A stretch of 32,928 nucleotides of DNA from Candidatus Gastranaerophilales bacterium (lineage in GTDB: Bacteria > Cyanobacteriota > Vampirovibrionia > Gastranaerophilales > Gastranaerophilaceae). The stretch spans positions 1 through 32,928 of the forward strand of contig CALVHA010000021.1 of NCBI GenBank assembly GCA_944327255.1. Direction: 5' to 3'. Below the pieces are notes generated by a model, which saw only the letters and a program-made list of their open reading frames with translations, had not been told where the DNA came from and did not search any database. Positions 1 through 6,468 of the stretch are shown here, one piece after another (position 1 is the stretch's first letter; each line of letters begins with the position of its first letter). Position numbers and translations under genes: made by a program.

Positions 1-47
1 CAACCCAACGAATTTAAATAATTTCTAATCCTAATACAATTCTCATA

Positions 48-257
48 TTATAATATTCCTGCATAGATTGTTTCATTTTTAGCCATTTCCATCTGTATTG
101 CATTTGCTAAAATCGATACTCCTTTTTTGTATTGTGTTTTAAGAACTACTTTCTGGTAATTTGAAATTAATGTTGGTAGTGTCATAGCTGCAACTACCCC
201 GATAATTCCTAAAGTGATTAACACTTCCGCTAAAGTAAATCCTTTCTGTCGTTTCAT
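48..257 (-). CDS. Short type IV pilin / pseudopilin-like protein
   Basis: A 69-residue protein with a class III (prepilin) signal. A short basic leader MKRQKG is followed by F-T-L-A-E-V-L-I-T-L, with the cleavage site G6/F7 and Glu at mature position 5, and then a hydrophobic helix to about residue 30. Known pilins of this kind are cleaved and methylated by PilD and assembled into pili or type II secretion pseudopili. The start is supported by the Shine-Dalgarno sequence CGGAGG nine bases upstream. The product is much shorter than usual (100-200 residues): only the N-terminal helix and about 35 further residues remain before a TAA at 48-50, and no other frame clearly continues the protein in the 47 bases left. 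It may be truncated, frameshifted or a genuine mini-pilin. The gene sits behind a structured leader with an intrinsic terminator. Confidence 0.7.
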   Translation of the reverse strand: MKRQKGFTLAEVLITLGIIGVVAAMTLPTLISNYQKVVLKTQYKKGVSILANAIQMEMAKNETIYAGIL

Positions 258-338
258 CTTTTATCCTCCGTTTTAATTCTTACTGTCTCTTTAAAATTTT
301 GTAGCACAAAATGACTGATCTGAATAATCAAATTAGTC

Positions 339-360
339 AAAAAAACTGTAAAATACAGTT
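339..360 (-). terminator. Intrinsic terminator inside the pilin leader
   Basis: On the minus strand, AACTGTA-TTT-TACAGTT forms a perfect 7-bp stem with a 3-nt loop, followed directly by five T. It lies between the candidate promoter and the pilin start, so it would attenuate rather than end the pilin transcript. Confidence 0.55.
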
Positions 361-376
361 AGGGCGGCTAGCTAAG

Positions 377-387
377 CCCCCCCCCCC
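377..387. repeat. 11-bp poly-C tract
   Basis: Eleven consecutive C on the plus strand (G in the pilin leader RNA). The intergenic stretch 258-621, which contains no gene, holds this tract, the pilin leader and promoter, and the flagellar promoter. Confidence 0.9.
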
Positions 388-444
388 TCAAGGAATTTCC
401 AGCTATAACTGAATTTTGGGGTTTTCGTCTGTGCATATATTCTT

Positions 445-473
445 ATTATAACCTATTATATATGAATTTTCAA
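445..473 (-). promoter_or_regulatory. Sigma-70-type promoter for the pilin leader
   Basis: On the minus strand, TTGAAA (473-468) and TATAAT (450-445) are separated by exactly 17 bases. Transcription would start near 438, giving a leader of about 180 nt before the pilin start codon. The assignment rests on the two hexamers and their spacing only. Confidence 0.5.
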
Positions 474-565
474 GTGTTCTAATGTAATATTCATTGACTT
501 TTGATTAAAAATCATTAAAGCTTTTAAAGAAACTCATATAAATGGATGATTTTATTTTGAAAAAT

Positions 566-592
566 TAATTCATCATGAAAGTAAGCCGATAA
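566..592 (+). promoter_or_regulatory. Sigma-28 (FliA)-type promoter of the flagellar rod operon
   Basis: GCCGATAA at 585-592 matches the FliA -10 consensus exactly. Eleven bases upstream lies TAATTCAT (566-573), a 4/8 match to TAAAGTTT that keeps TAA and the canonical spacing. Transcription would start around 599, about 23 bases before the first flagellar ATG. A FliA-type sigma factor is encoded at 5636-6460. Confidence 0.65.
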
Positions 593-621
593 ATATATTG
601 AGTAAAGTAGAGGTAGTTTTT

Positions 622-1320
622 ATGAAGATAAACGGTGGAATTGAATATTTTCAAAATGGAATACGTGTTCCACTTAGGGCCATGCAGGTTCAGAGTGAGT
701 TAATGGGAATTCATAACGAAAATATAAACGGCTTTGATAAAATCGGTTATCAGCGTCAAGAGGCTGTTGTATCATCATTTACCGAATTCCTTGGCGTTAA
801 TGGAATTTCAAAATCTACTGATGATAAAGTCGGTCGTATTGGAATGACGCAAAACCCGTTAGATCTGGCACTTGCAACAAAAGGATATTTTCAAATAGAA
901 AATGATAATGGTGTAAAACTTACAAGGGACGGGCGTTTTAAACTTGATAAGGATGGAAATCTTTTGACTCTTGATGACAGTAAAGTGTTGTCAAATGCAG
1001 GTATTCCAATAAAGCTTCATATTGTTCCTGATGATTTAAATAAAATTAAGATAGAAGACAGTGGGCTTTTGAGTGTTTTCAATGAGGCGACAAGAAAACT
1101 TGAACCTGTTGCAACCATAGGTGTTGTTGATGCTAGAGGATCAATTGTTACAGAACCAAAGGTAAAACAGGGTTACAGCGAATATTCAAACGTTGCTTTA
1201 CAAAATGAGTTTATTGAAATGATGCCTATTATTAGAAATTTCGAAGCTAACAGGCAGGTATTTCTAATTCAAAACCAGAATTTGCAAAAGGTAATAAATC
1301 AATTAGGTTCAACATCATAA
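622..1320 (+). CDS. Flagellar basal-body rod protein, FlgF/FlgG family (divergent)
   Basis: This 232-residue protein belongs to the axial FlgF/FlgG family, which is exported by the flagellar type III system to build the rod. The C-terminus SNVALQNEFIEMMPIIRNFEANRQ matches the family's coiled-coil end (SNV..VEEM..M....R.YE.N). The middle part LALATKGYFQIE...LTRDGRFKLDKDGNL matches the G.GFF.V....Y.R.G.F..D..G.L core. The usual N-terminal ANNLAN..T.GY motif is replaced by NENINGFDKIGY, so it is a divergent member. ATG 622 is chosen over an in-frame TTG at 598 because AGAGG lies just upstream of it and the family's N-terminal helix begins there. First gene of a four-gene operon with a sigma-28-type promoter. 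FlgF and FlgG cannot be told apart here. Confidence 0.8.
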   Translation: MKINGGIEYFQNGIRVPLRAMQVQSELMGIHNENINGFDKIGYQRQEAVVSSFTEFLGVNGISKSTDDKVGRIGMTQNPLDLALATKGYFQIENDNGVKLTRDGRFKLDKDGNLLTLDDSKVLSNAGIPIKLHIVPDDLNKIKIEDSGLLSVFNEATRKLEPVATIGVVDARGSIVTEPKVKQGYSEYSNVALQNEFIEMMPIIRNFEANRQVFLIQNQNLQKVINQLGSTS

Positions 1321-1336
1321 TTAAAGGGCTAGACTT

Positions 1337-2050
1337 ATGAATAACTTACAGGGAATTATCAGAAAAAGCACAAATAACGTACTTAACCAATGGGAAAAAC
1401 TCGGTTCTGTGGCAAATAATCTTGCGAATTACAATACAAGAGGCTATAAAGCTGTACGATTTGAGCAGATGCTAAAGGAGGATGGATATCTTACCGGAGC
1501 AATTCGTACGGATTACAGTCAGGGTTCAATACAAGTTACCAGTAATCCGTTTGATATAGCTATTAACGGACAGGGATATATCCCGGTGTTCTCAAAGACC
1601 GGAGAAGTCGCATATACTCGTGATGGAGCATTAAAACAGGGTGTTGACGGTTATCTTGTAACATCTGATGACTGGATTGTTGGAAATGGTATAAAAATTC
1701 CTTCAAACTGTTATAAGTTTACAATTGAAGGCAACGGTGATGTTTATGCTTATGAAAAGGCCCAGGCTAAAGGGAAAAAAATTGGGAATATTCCTCTCGT
1801 AAGGTTTGCGAATCCTGAAGGTTTGGAACAGACTGATATGAATAAAATGCGCCCTACAGAAGAATCAGGTGAAGCCGTTTTAGTTAAGGATCATACTTGT
1901 ATAGTGCAAAACAATCTTGAAAATTCAAATGTAAAAATTATGGATTCTGTAAGTGATATGCTGAGGTTAAACGCTTCAATGCTTGCCAGCACAAGAATGA
2001 TGAAAGTTGTTGATGACATGTATAACAAATCAATTAATATCAGAGAATAG
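1337..2050 (+). CDS. Flagellar basal-body rod protein, FlgF/FlgG family
   Basis: This 237-residue rod protein has the typical N-terminal family signature SVANNLANYNTRGYKA (about residues 24-39). The core is PFDIAINGQGYIPV...YTRDGALKQGVDGYLVT, and the C-terminus SNVKIMDSVSDMLRLNAS is the conserved helix that forms the inner rod coiled coil. It starts 16 bases after the preceding rod gene, with AAAGGG upstream of the ATG, so the two are co-transcribed. Having both N- and C-terminal motifs, it is the more canonical of the pair and may be the FlgG equivalent. Expected to assemble outside the inner membrane as part of the rod. It ends in TAG, which shows that amber is a normal stop in this genome. 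Confidence 0.85.
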   Translation: MNNLQGIIRKSTNNVLNQWEKLGSVANNLANYNTRGYKAVRFEQMLKEDGYLTGAIRTDYSQGSIQVTSNPFDIAINGQGYIPVFSKTGEVAYTRDGALKQGVDGYLVTSDDWIVGNGIKIPSNCYKFTIEGNGDVYAYEKAQAKGKKIGNIPLVRFANPEGLEQTDMNKMRPTEESGEAVLVKDHTCIVQNNLENSNVKIMDSVSDMLRLNASMLASTRMMKVVDDMYNKSINIRE

Positions 2051-2070
2051 TAAAGTAAGAGGATAGAAAT

Positions 2071-2418
2071 ATGTATACACCATTAGACAGTATGGGTAAA
2101 GTTTCATTAATGTTAGACCTTGTGTCCCAGAGGCAAGTTGCACTGGGTTCAAATCTCGCTAACATGCACACTCCGGGATATGTAAGACGGGATATTAACT
2201 TTCAGGAATATCTTGGTTCAATGAATAGTCCTCTTGAAACAAAATTGTCACAAAGACTTGGACCTTCTGCAATAATTGAAGAACGTTATCAGGAGGAAAT
2301 CCGTCCAGATAAAGAGCTGATGGAACTTCAAAATAACTCAATTTTGTATTCGATGGCAACACGAAGAATGTCAAATATTATTACGGAAATGAAAACAGTA
2401 ATAAACGTTGGTAAGTAA
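2071..2418 (+). CDS. flgB: Flagellar basal-body rod protein FlgB
   Basis: A protein of 115 residues, slightly short for FlgB (about 130). The N-terminal motif ALGSNLANMHTPGYVRRDINFQEYL fits the FlgB signature (N.AN..TPGY...D..F...L). The C-terminal helix LMELQNNSILYSMATRRM matches the conserved D.E...L..N...Y. end, where the usual VDLEKEM segment reads PDKELME. FlgB is the proximal rod subunit. The gene has an AGAGGA ribosome-binding site and lies 20 bases after the previous rod gene and 14 bases before flgC. Confidence 0.88.
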   Translation: MYTPLDSMGKVSLMLDLVSQRQVALGSNLANMHTPGYVRRDINFQEYLGSMNSPLETKLSQRLGPSAIIEERYQEEIRPDKELMELQNNSILYSMATRRMSNIITEMKTVINVGK

Positions 2419-2432
2419 GGCAGGTAATAGTT

Positions 2433-2876
2433 ATGGGTATACTTGAATCAATGAATATAGGCGGAAAGGCCTTAAGAGCACACGGAAATCGACTGGATGT
2501 TCATACAAAAAACATCGCAAATGTAGATACCCCGAATTATATAAGAAAAATACCTGTTTTAAATGCAACAGATGATATATCTTTTCATGGTTTGATGAAC
2601 GAAATGAAAGAAGATGTATTTGGCGTTGGAACATTACCATACTTAACTGGCGGAGTAACGTTCAGTGGAAGTGTTGAAGATCCGACGTTAGGAGAAAAGA
2701 TTTATAAACCCGGACATCCTGATGCTGATGCAAACGGCTATATTCGTGCATCAAACGTAAATCCTATGGTTGAAATGGCTGATGCAATTCTTGCTCAGCG
2801 TGCATATGAAGCGAACTTAGCCCTTGTTAGTATAACAAAAGCAATGGCACAAAAAGCGATTGAAATCGGTAGATAA
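2433..2876 (+). CDS. flgC: Flagellar basal-body rod protein FlgC
   Basis: A 147-residue protein of normal FlgC length. It begins with NIGGKALRAHGNRLDVHTKNIANVDTPNYIRK, the ..I..SG..AQR..M.....NIAN..T....Y motif. It ends with SNVNPMVEMADAILAQRAYEANL, the classical FlgC C-terminus (PNV....EM..M..A.R.YEAN). FlgC forms the proximal rod with FlgB. It is the last gene of the operon: FliE, which often follows flgC, is absent here, and the next gene lies on the opposite strand 24 bases away with no clear terminator between. Confidence 0.92.
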   Translation: MGILESMNIGGKALRAHGNRLDVHTKNIANVDTPNYIRKIPVLNATDDISFHGLMNEMKEDVFGVGTLPYLTGGVTFSGSVEDPTLGEKIYKPGHPDADANGYIRASNVNPMVEMADAILAQRAYEANLALVSITKAMAQKAIEIGR

Positions 2877-2900
2877 TTTAATAATGATTAATCTGTTATA

Positions 2901-3149
2901 TTATTTATCCAATACTTCGTAAAGGCTTGGGGCTTCTTGGATACTTACGTTGTTTTGCGGGATTTTTAAAACTTTTGCGCATACTTTTCTATTTGCATAC
3001 TCTATTGTTATAATATCCCCTTCTCTAAGTTGTTTTGCCGCTTTTGCCTGAATCCCGTTTACTAAAACACGCCCCATATCAGAAACTTCATTTGCAACTG
3101 TTCTTCTCTTTATTAAACGTGAAACTTTTAAAAATTTGTCTAATCTCAT
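2901..3149 (-). CDS. rqcP: S4-domain RNA-binding protein, RqcP/YabO-like
   Basis: At 82 residues, this protein is little more than one S4 RNA-binding domain. The signature MRLDKFLKVSRLIKRRTVANEV is very close to Bacillus RqcP (YabO), followed by GRVLVNGIQAKAAKQLREGDIITIEY, the S4 loop. RqcP binds the 50S subunit with tRNA and RqcH in ribosome quality control (C-terminal alanine tailing). The related Hsp15 of proteobacteria is longer. An AAGGAA ribosome-binding site precedes the ATG. It is monocistronic, convergent with flgC, and divergent from the phosphoesterase gene. The family is clear; the RqcP role, as against Hsp15, is inferred from length and N-terminus. No rqcH gene is visible in this window. 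Confidence 0.8.
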   Translation of the reverse strand: MRLDKFLKVSRLIKRRTVANEVSDMGRVLVNGIQAKAAKQLREGDIITIEYANRKVCAKVLKIPQNNVSIQEAPSLYEVLDK

Positions 3150-3181
3150 AATTTATCTATTCCTTAGTGTTGCTTTACATT

Positions 3182-3211
3182 TTATCACAAGAATAAAATT
3201 CATGTTATAAT
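3182..3211 (+). promoter_or_regulatory. Promoter of the metallophosphoesterase gene (extended -10)
   Basis: TGTTATAAT ends at 3211, that is a perfect TATAAT with the TG of an extended -10. TTATCA (3182-3187) lies 18 bases upstream as a weak -35. The start codon follows at 3238. Confidence 0.5.
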
Positions 3212-3237
3212 CAGCTATGTAATGATTGGAGTTTTTA

Positions 3238-4056
3238 ATGATTAAAAGATTTATTTTAATATTGTTTTTGTTATTGTTCGGAATTCATAGCTCAGCCTTT
3301 GCAGGGGAGATACGATTTGTGCAGGTTACAGATTCTCACTTTTCGGTTAACAGTGATTACTCAAAACGAGTTCTGCAGTCTGCAGTTGAGGATATTAATT
3401 CTTTGAGTAATATCTCATTTGTCGCTTTTACCGGTGATAATATTGACTCTTCACGCCCTGAAAATCTTGATGAATTTATGAAAATTATTAATAAATTAGA
3501 TGTTCCTTACTATCTGGTATTTGGAAATCATGATGTTTTTAAGAGTAATGGTTTGTCTAAAAAGAGATATATAGAAATTATAAGAGCACATAATTGGTTC
3601 TATAGACCTTCAAAACCTAATTATGTATTTAAAAAGGGGGAATTTGTCTTTATTGTCCTGGATGGCGCGAAAGAAACAATTCCTGGAACAGGAGGTTATT
3701 ATAAGCAGGCGACACTTGAATGGCTTGATAAACAGTTGACTAAATATGAAGAACGTCCTGTAATAATTTTACAGCACTTCCCGATTATACCGCCGAAACC
3801 TGACAAGTCTCATATGGTTTATAAGCCGGAAGATTATTTTGCTGTATTAGAAAAACATGATAATGTAATAGCTATTGTTTCAGGACATTATCATATGAAT
3901 AAGGAAAAAATGCATAACGGAATTTATCATATTAATTCTCCTTCGTTGGTTGGTGCAGCCAATCCATATAAAATTATTGATATTGTAACGACCAAAGGTT
4001 TTTCTCCAATGATATACACCCAGTTGAGGGAGGTTAATGTGGTCGTTGATGATTAA
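3238..4056 (+). CDS. Exported calcineurin-like metallophosphoesterase
   Basis: A 272-residue protein. Residues 1-22 form a signal peptide (MIKRF, a hydrophobic run, then SAFA-GE), so it is secreted or periplasmic. The metallophosphoesterase metal-binding motifs appear in order: TDSHF (D-x-H), FTGDNID (GD), FGNHD (GNHD), a later QHFP histidine, and SGHYHMN (GHxH). These chelate two metal ions for phosphomonoester or diester hydrolysis; the substrate cannot be told. ATG 3238 is chosen over TTG 3226 because GGAG lies 6 bases upstream and the signal peptide begins there. It stands alone on the plus strand with its own promoter; the CorC-like gene that follows also has its own. Confidence 0.88.
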   Translation: MIKRFILILFLLLFGIHSSAFAGEIRFVQVTDSHFSVNSDYSKRVLQSAVEDINSLSNISFVAFTGDNIDSSRPENLDEFMKIINKLDVPYYLVFGNHDVFKSNGLSKKRYIEIIRAHNWFYRPSKPNYVFKKGEFVFIVLDGAKETIPGTGGYYKQATLEWLDKQLTKYEERPVIILQHFPIIPPKPDKSHMVYKPEDYFAVLEKHDNVIAIVSGHYHMNKEKMHNGIYHINSPSLVGAANPYKIIDIVTTKGFSPMIYTQLREVNVVVDD

Positions 4057-4062
4057 GTACTA

Positions 4063-4091
4063 TTGCTTTTTTTGTCGTATAATATTATAAT
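4063..4091 (+). promoter_or_regulatory. Sigma-70-type promoter of the CorC/HlyC gene
   Basis: TTGCTT (4063-4068) and TATAAT (4086-4091) are separated by 17 bases, 36 bases ahead of the start codon. Confidence 0.55.
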
Positions 4092-4127
4092 CGTTATAAA
4101 AGTGATATAAAGGATTTAAAAGAATTA

Positions 4128-5480
4128 ATGAGTGAGGCGAGCAGTATATTTTTTAATTTAATGATCATTGTTTTATTATTATTTTCAAACGGCTTTTTTG
4201 TAGCATCTGAGTTTGCGATGGTCAAGGTTCGAAAAACCAGAATAGAACAACTTGTTAAGGAAGGGGATTTTAACGCTAAATTAGCGCTTGAGGCGATAAA
4301 AGATTTAGATAAATTTATTGCGGCTGTTCAGTTGGGGGTTACAATTTCAAGTATCGGCTTAGGTTGGGTTGGAGAAGGGACTCTTGCTAAAATTATTGAA
4401 CCGTTGTTTCATTTTCTGCCAGGTGTAAGTGCAACAGTTGCTACTCATACTGTTTCGGCAACTTTATCTTTTGCTCTTATTACCTTCCTGCATGTAGTGC
4501 TTGGAGAATTGATACCTAAATCTATAGCTTTAGAATATACGGAAAAAACAGCTTTATGGGTTGCAAGACCGATGCAAGGTATTACTTTTATTTTTGGTCC
4601 ATTTATATGGGCTTTGAACGGTTTTGGAAATTTTGTATTAAAGTTGTTACATATTCCTCACTCCCATAAGGGTTCTCTGGTGCATTCAACAGAAGAATTG
4701 GATATGCTTGTTAATGCAAGTTATGATGGAGGAGTGTTGAATGAAACCGAAAAAGATATGCTTCATAATGTATTTAAGTTTTCGGATTTAACTGCCAAAC
4801 AGGTTATGATTCCAAGAACGGATATGGTTTGTATTCCTATCGATATGGATTTTGAAGAATTGAATAAGCTTGCAGCTGAAAGTCAGTATACAAGATACCC
4901 AGTTTATGATGTAGATATTGACCATATTATAGGGCTTGTGCATGTTAAAGATTTATATTCTTTATCACTTAAGAATGAAGTTTGTCCTATCAAAAGTATT
5001 TTAAGAGAAATTTTACTTGTTCCAGAAACTATAACTATGGATAATCTGGTTCTTGAGTTTAAAAAGCGTAAAGGGCAGATGGCAATTGTTGTTGATGAAT
5101 TTGGCGGAACTTCAGGATTAATTACTCTTGAAGATGTTCTTGAAGAAATATTTGGAGATGTTCAGGACGAGTTTGACGAGGAAGAAGAATCTGATATTAA
5201 AGAAATTGCTCCAAATACTTATATTGCCAATGCAATGATGCGTTTGGATGAAGTCTCTGAATTCTTTAACCTTGACAGAAATGATCTTGAAGATGACGAC
5301 GTTGATACAATCGGAGGTTTTGTTGTTAAGCTTTTAGGTCGTATTGCGGCATTGAATGATGAAGTTTCGTTCAAGGATTTAACGTTTATAGTTAAGGAAG
5401 TGGATGGGGCACGAATTACAAGATTAGAAATAATAAGAATGCCTGTTAAAGTGGCGGAAGATAATTCAGACGAAAATTAA
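4128..5480 (+). CDS. HlyC/CorC (CNNM) family membrane protein with CBS pair
   Basis: A 450-residue protein with the full three-part architecture. First is an N-terminal CNNM/DUF21 membrane domain (about 1-190) with the signature NGFFVASEFAMVKVR...VTISSIGLGWVGEG and HVVLGELIPKS. Next is a CBS pair (about 205-335; MIPRTDMV...YPVYD, then FGGTSGLITLEDVLEEIFGDVQDEFD). Last is a CorC_HlyC C-terminal domain (about 350-435). Members work in magnesium or cobalt efflux or transport, with CBS domains sensing nucleotides. The label hemolysin in databases is historical. It has its own promoter and is followed by a good terminator, so it is monocistronic. The substrate ion is not shown by the sequence. Confidence 0.92.
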   Translation: MSEASSIFFNLMIIVLLLFSNGFFVASEFAMVKVRKTRIEQLVKEGDFNAKLALEAIKDLDKFIAAVQLGVTISSIGLGWVGEGTLAKIIEPLFHFLPGVSATVATHTVSATLSFALITFLHVVLGELIPKSIALEYTEKTALWVARPMQGITFIFGPFIWALNGFGNFVLKLLHIPHSHKGSLVHSTEELDMLVNASYDGGVLNETEKDMLHNVFKFSDLTAKQVMIPRTDMVCIPIDMDFEELNKLAAESQYTRYPVYDVDIDHIIGLVHVKDLYSLSLKNEVCPIKSILREILLVPETITMDNLVLEFKKRKGQMAIVVDEFGGTSGLITLEDVLEEIFGDVQDEFDEEEESDIKEIAPNTYIANAMMRLDEVSEFFNLDRNDLEDDDVDTIGGFVVKLLGRIAALNDEVSFKDLTFIVKEVDGARITRLEIIRMPVKVAEDNSDEN

Positions 5481-5501
5481 AATTATTTGAAACATAAAAA
5501 T

Positions 5502-5522
5502 CCCCTTTACGGAGGGGTTTTT
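5502..5522 (+). terminator. Intrinsic terminator after the CorC/HlyC gene
   Basis: CCCCT-TTACGG-AGGGG forms a 5-bp GC-rich stem followed by five T. It separates the CorC/HlyC gene from the sigma factor gene. Confidence 0.8.
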
Positions 5523-5635
5523 AGTTCTATTCATCCTTCTATCTTAGAGCTGTGTTTTTTTTCCTCTTTTTAAATGATGTGTCAAAAACATATTAGTATA
5601 GAATAAAATATGGAAAGACAATCTTGGGTGGATTA

Positions 5636-6460
5636 ATGAGTCAGAGTTTTGATTTCACATCTTATAATAATATAAAACGACTTTCGGAAGATGAGTTGTT
5701 TGAGCTTTGGCGTGAATATCTTAAAGATAAATCTAATAAGCAGGTTCGTGATACTTTAATTGTTCAATACATTTATCTTATTAGATATGTTGTTGGGAGA
5801 GTTAAGGTTACACTTCCGGTGACAATATCTCTTGAAGATGTCGCAGGTTACGGTGTTGAAGGTTTAATTAATGCTATCGAAAGATATTCTCCTCAAAAAA
5901 ATACCAGATTTGAAACTTATGCGCTTATTAGAATTCGTGGTGCGATTCTTGATAAAATTAGAGAAGAAGATTTTCTTCCTCGAAGTGTGAGAAAAAAGAT
6001 TAAAGATATTAAAAATGCTCAGGAAGAGTTGAAACAGTCTTTAGGCAGAGTTCCTACAACATCAGAAGTTGCAGAATTTCTAAATATGGAGCCTGAAAAG
6101 GTTAATCAAATCCTTTCAGAAGATGCGACAATGACTTCTATCTACGATAAGAAAGGAAATACTGATGATAGTGTTGAAATTATAGACACTATTCAGGATA
6201 GTAATCTTAATCCTCAAGAGCAGATGGAAGAAAAGAATGTTAAATACGAGCTTGAAAGAGCTTTGAGACGCCTTCCTGAGCGTGAGCGAATAATTATGGT
6301 TCTTTATTATCAGGAAAATATGACATTAAAAGAAATCGGTACTACAATAAATATGTCAGAATCCAGAGTTTGCCAGCTTCATGCTCAAGCAATTATGAAG
6401 CTTAAAAATATTCTCTCTGAAAACAGAGTTTCAAGACTTCGCAAGAGTATTGTTGCGTAG
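5636..6460 (+). CDS. fliA: FliA/WhiG-type RNA polymerase sigma factor (sigma-28)
   Basis: A 274-residue alternative sigma factor. Region 2 reads YIYLIRYVVGRV...LEDVAGYGVEGLINAIERYSP then FETYALIRIRGAILDKIREEDFLPRSVRKK, where RIRGAI.D..R..D..PRS is the FliA/WhiG/SigD signature. Region 3 covers about 125-175. Region 4 is RALRRLPERERIIMVLYYQENMTLKEIG...MSESRVCQLHAQAIMKLK. It directs polymerase to TAAA-N15-GCCGATAA promoters, and two such sites occur in this window, at 566-592 (plus) and 28423-28450 (minus). ATG 5636 follows GGGTGG; an in-frame TTG at 5624 is less likely. No anti-sigma factor FlgM is seen nearby. It is convergent with lysC, with 8 bases between stops. Confidence 0.9.
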   Translation: MSQSFDFTSYNNIKRLSEDELFELWREYLKDKSNKQVRDTLIVQYIYLIRYVVGRVKVTLPVTISLEDVAGYGVEGLINAIERYSPQKNTRFETYALIRIRGAILDKIREEDFLPRSVRKKIKDIKNAQEELKQSLGRVPTTSEVAEFLNMEPEKVNQILSEDATMTSIYDKKGNTDDSVEIIDTIQDSNLNPQEQMEEKNVKYELERALRRLPERERIIMVLYYQENMTLKEIGTTINMSESRVCQLHAQAIMKLKNILSENRVSRLRKSIVA

Positions 6461-6468
6461 TAATTTAC

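Larger units (their letters stand above)
339..438 (-). promoter_or_regulatory. Structured 5' leader of the pilin gene (attenuator or riboswitch candidate)
   Basis: The minus-strand transcript from about 438 can form CCCC/GGGG pairing around a small AATTCAG/CTG(GA)AATT hairpin, then a GGCT/AGCC hairpin in a G-rich stretch, and finally an intrinsic terminator at 360-339. CAGTT in the first hairpin can alternatively pair with AACTG of the terminator stem, which is the logic of an antiterminator. The 5' part GCACAGACGAAAACC loosely resembles the GCACAG..AAACC core of GEMM-I (cyclic dinucleotide) riboswitches. The matching ACGCAAAGCC half is not seen, so no class is assigned. Confidence 0.35.

Noticed and set aside
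2431..2640. A minus-strand ORF over flgC
   Set aside because: flgC on the plus strand has both family signatures; the antisense frame has none.
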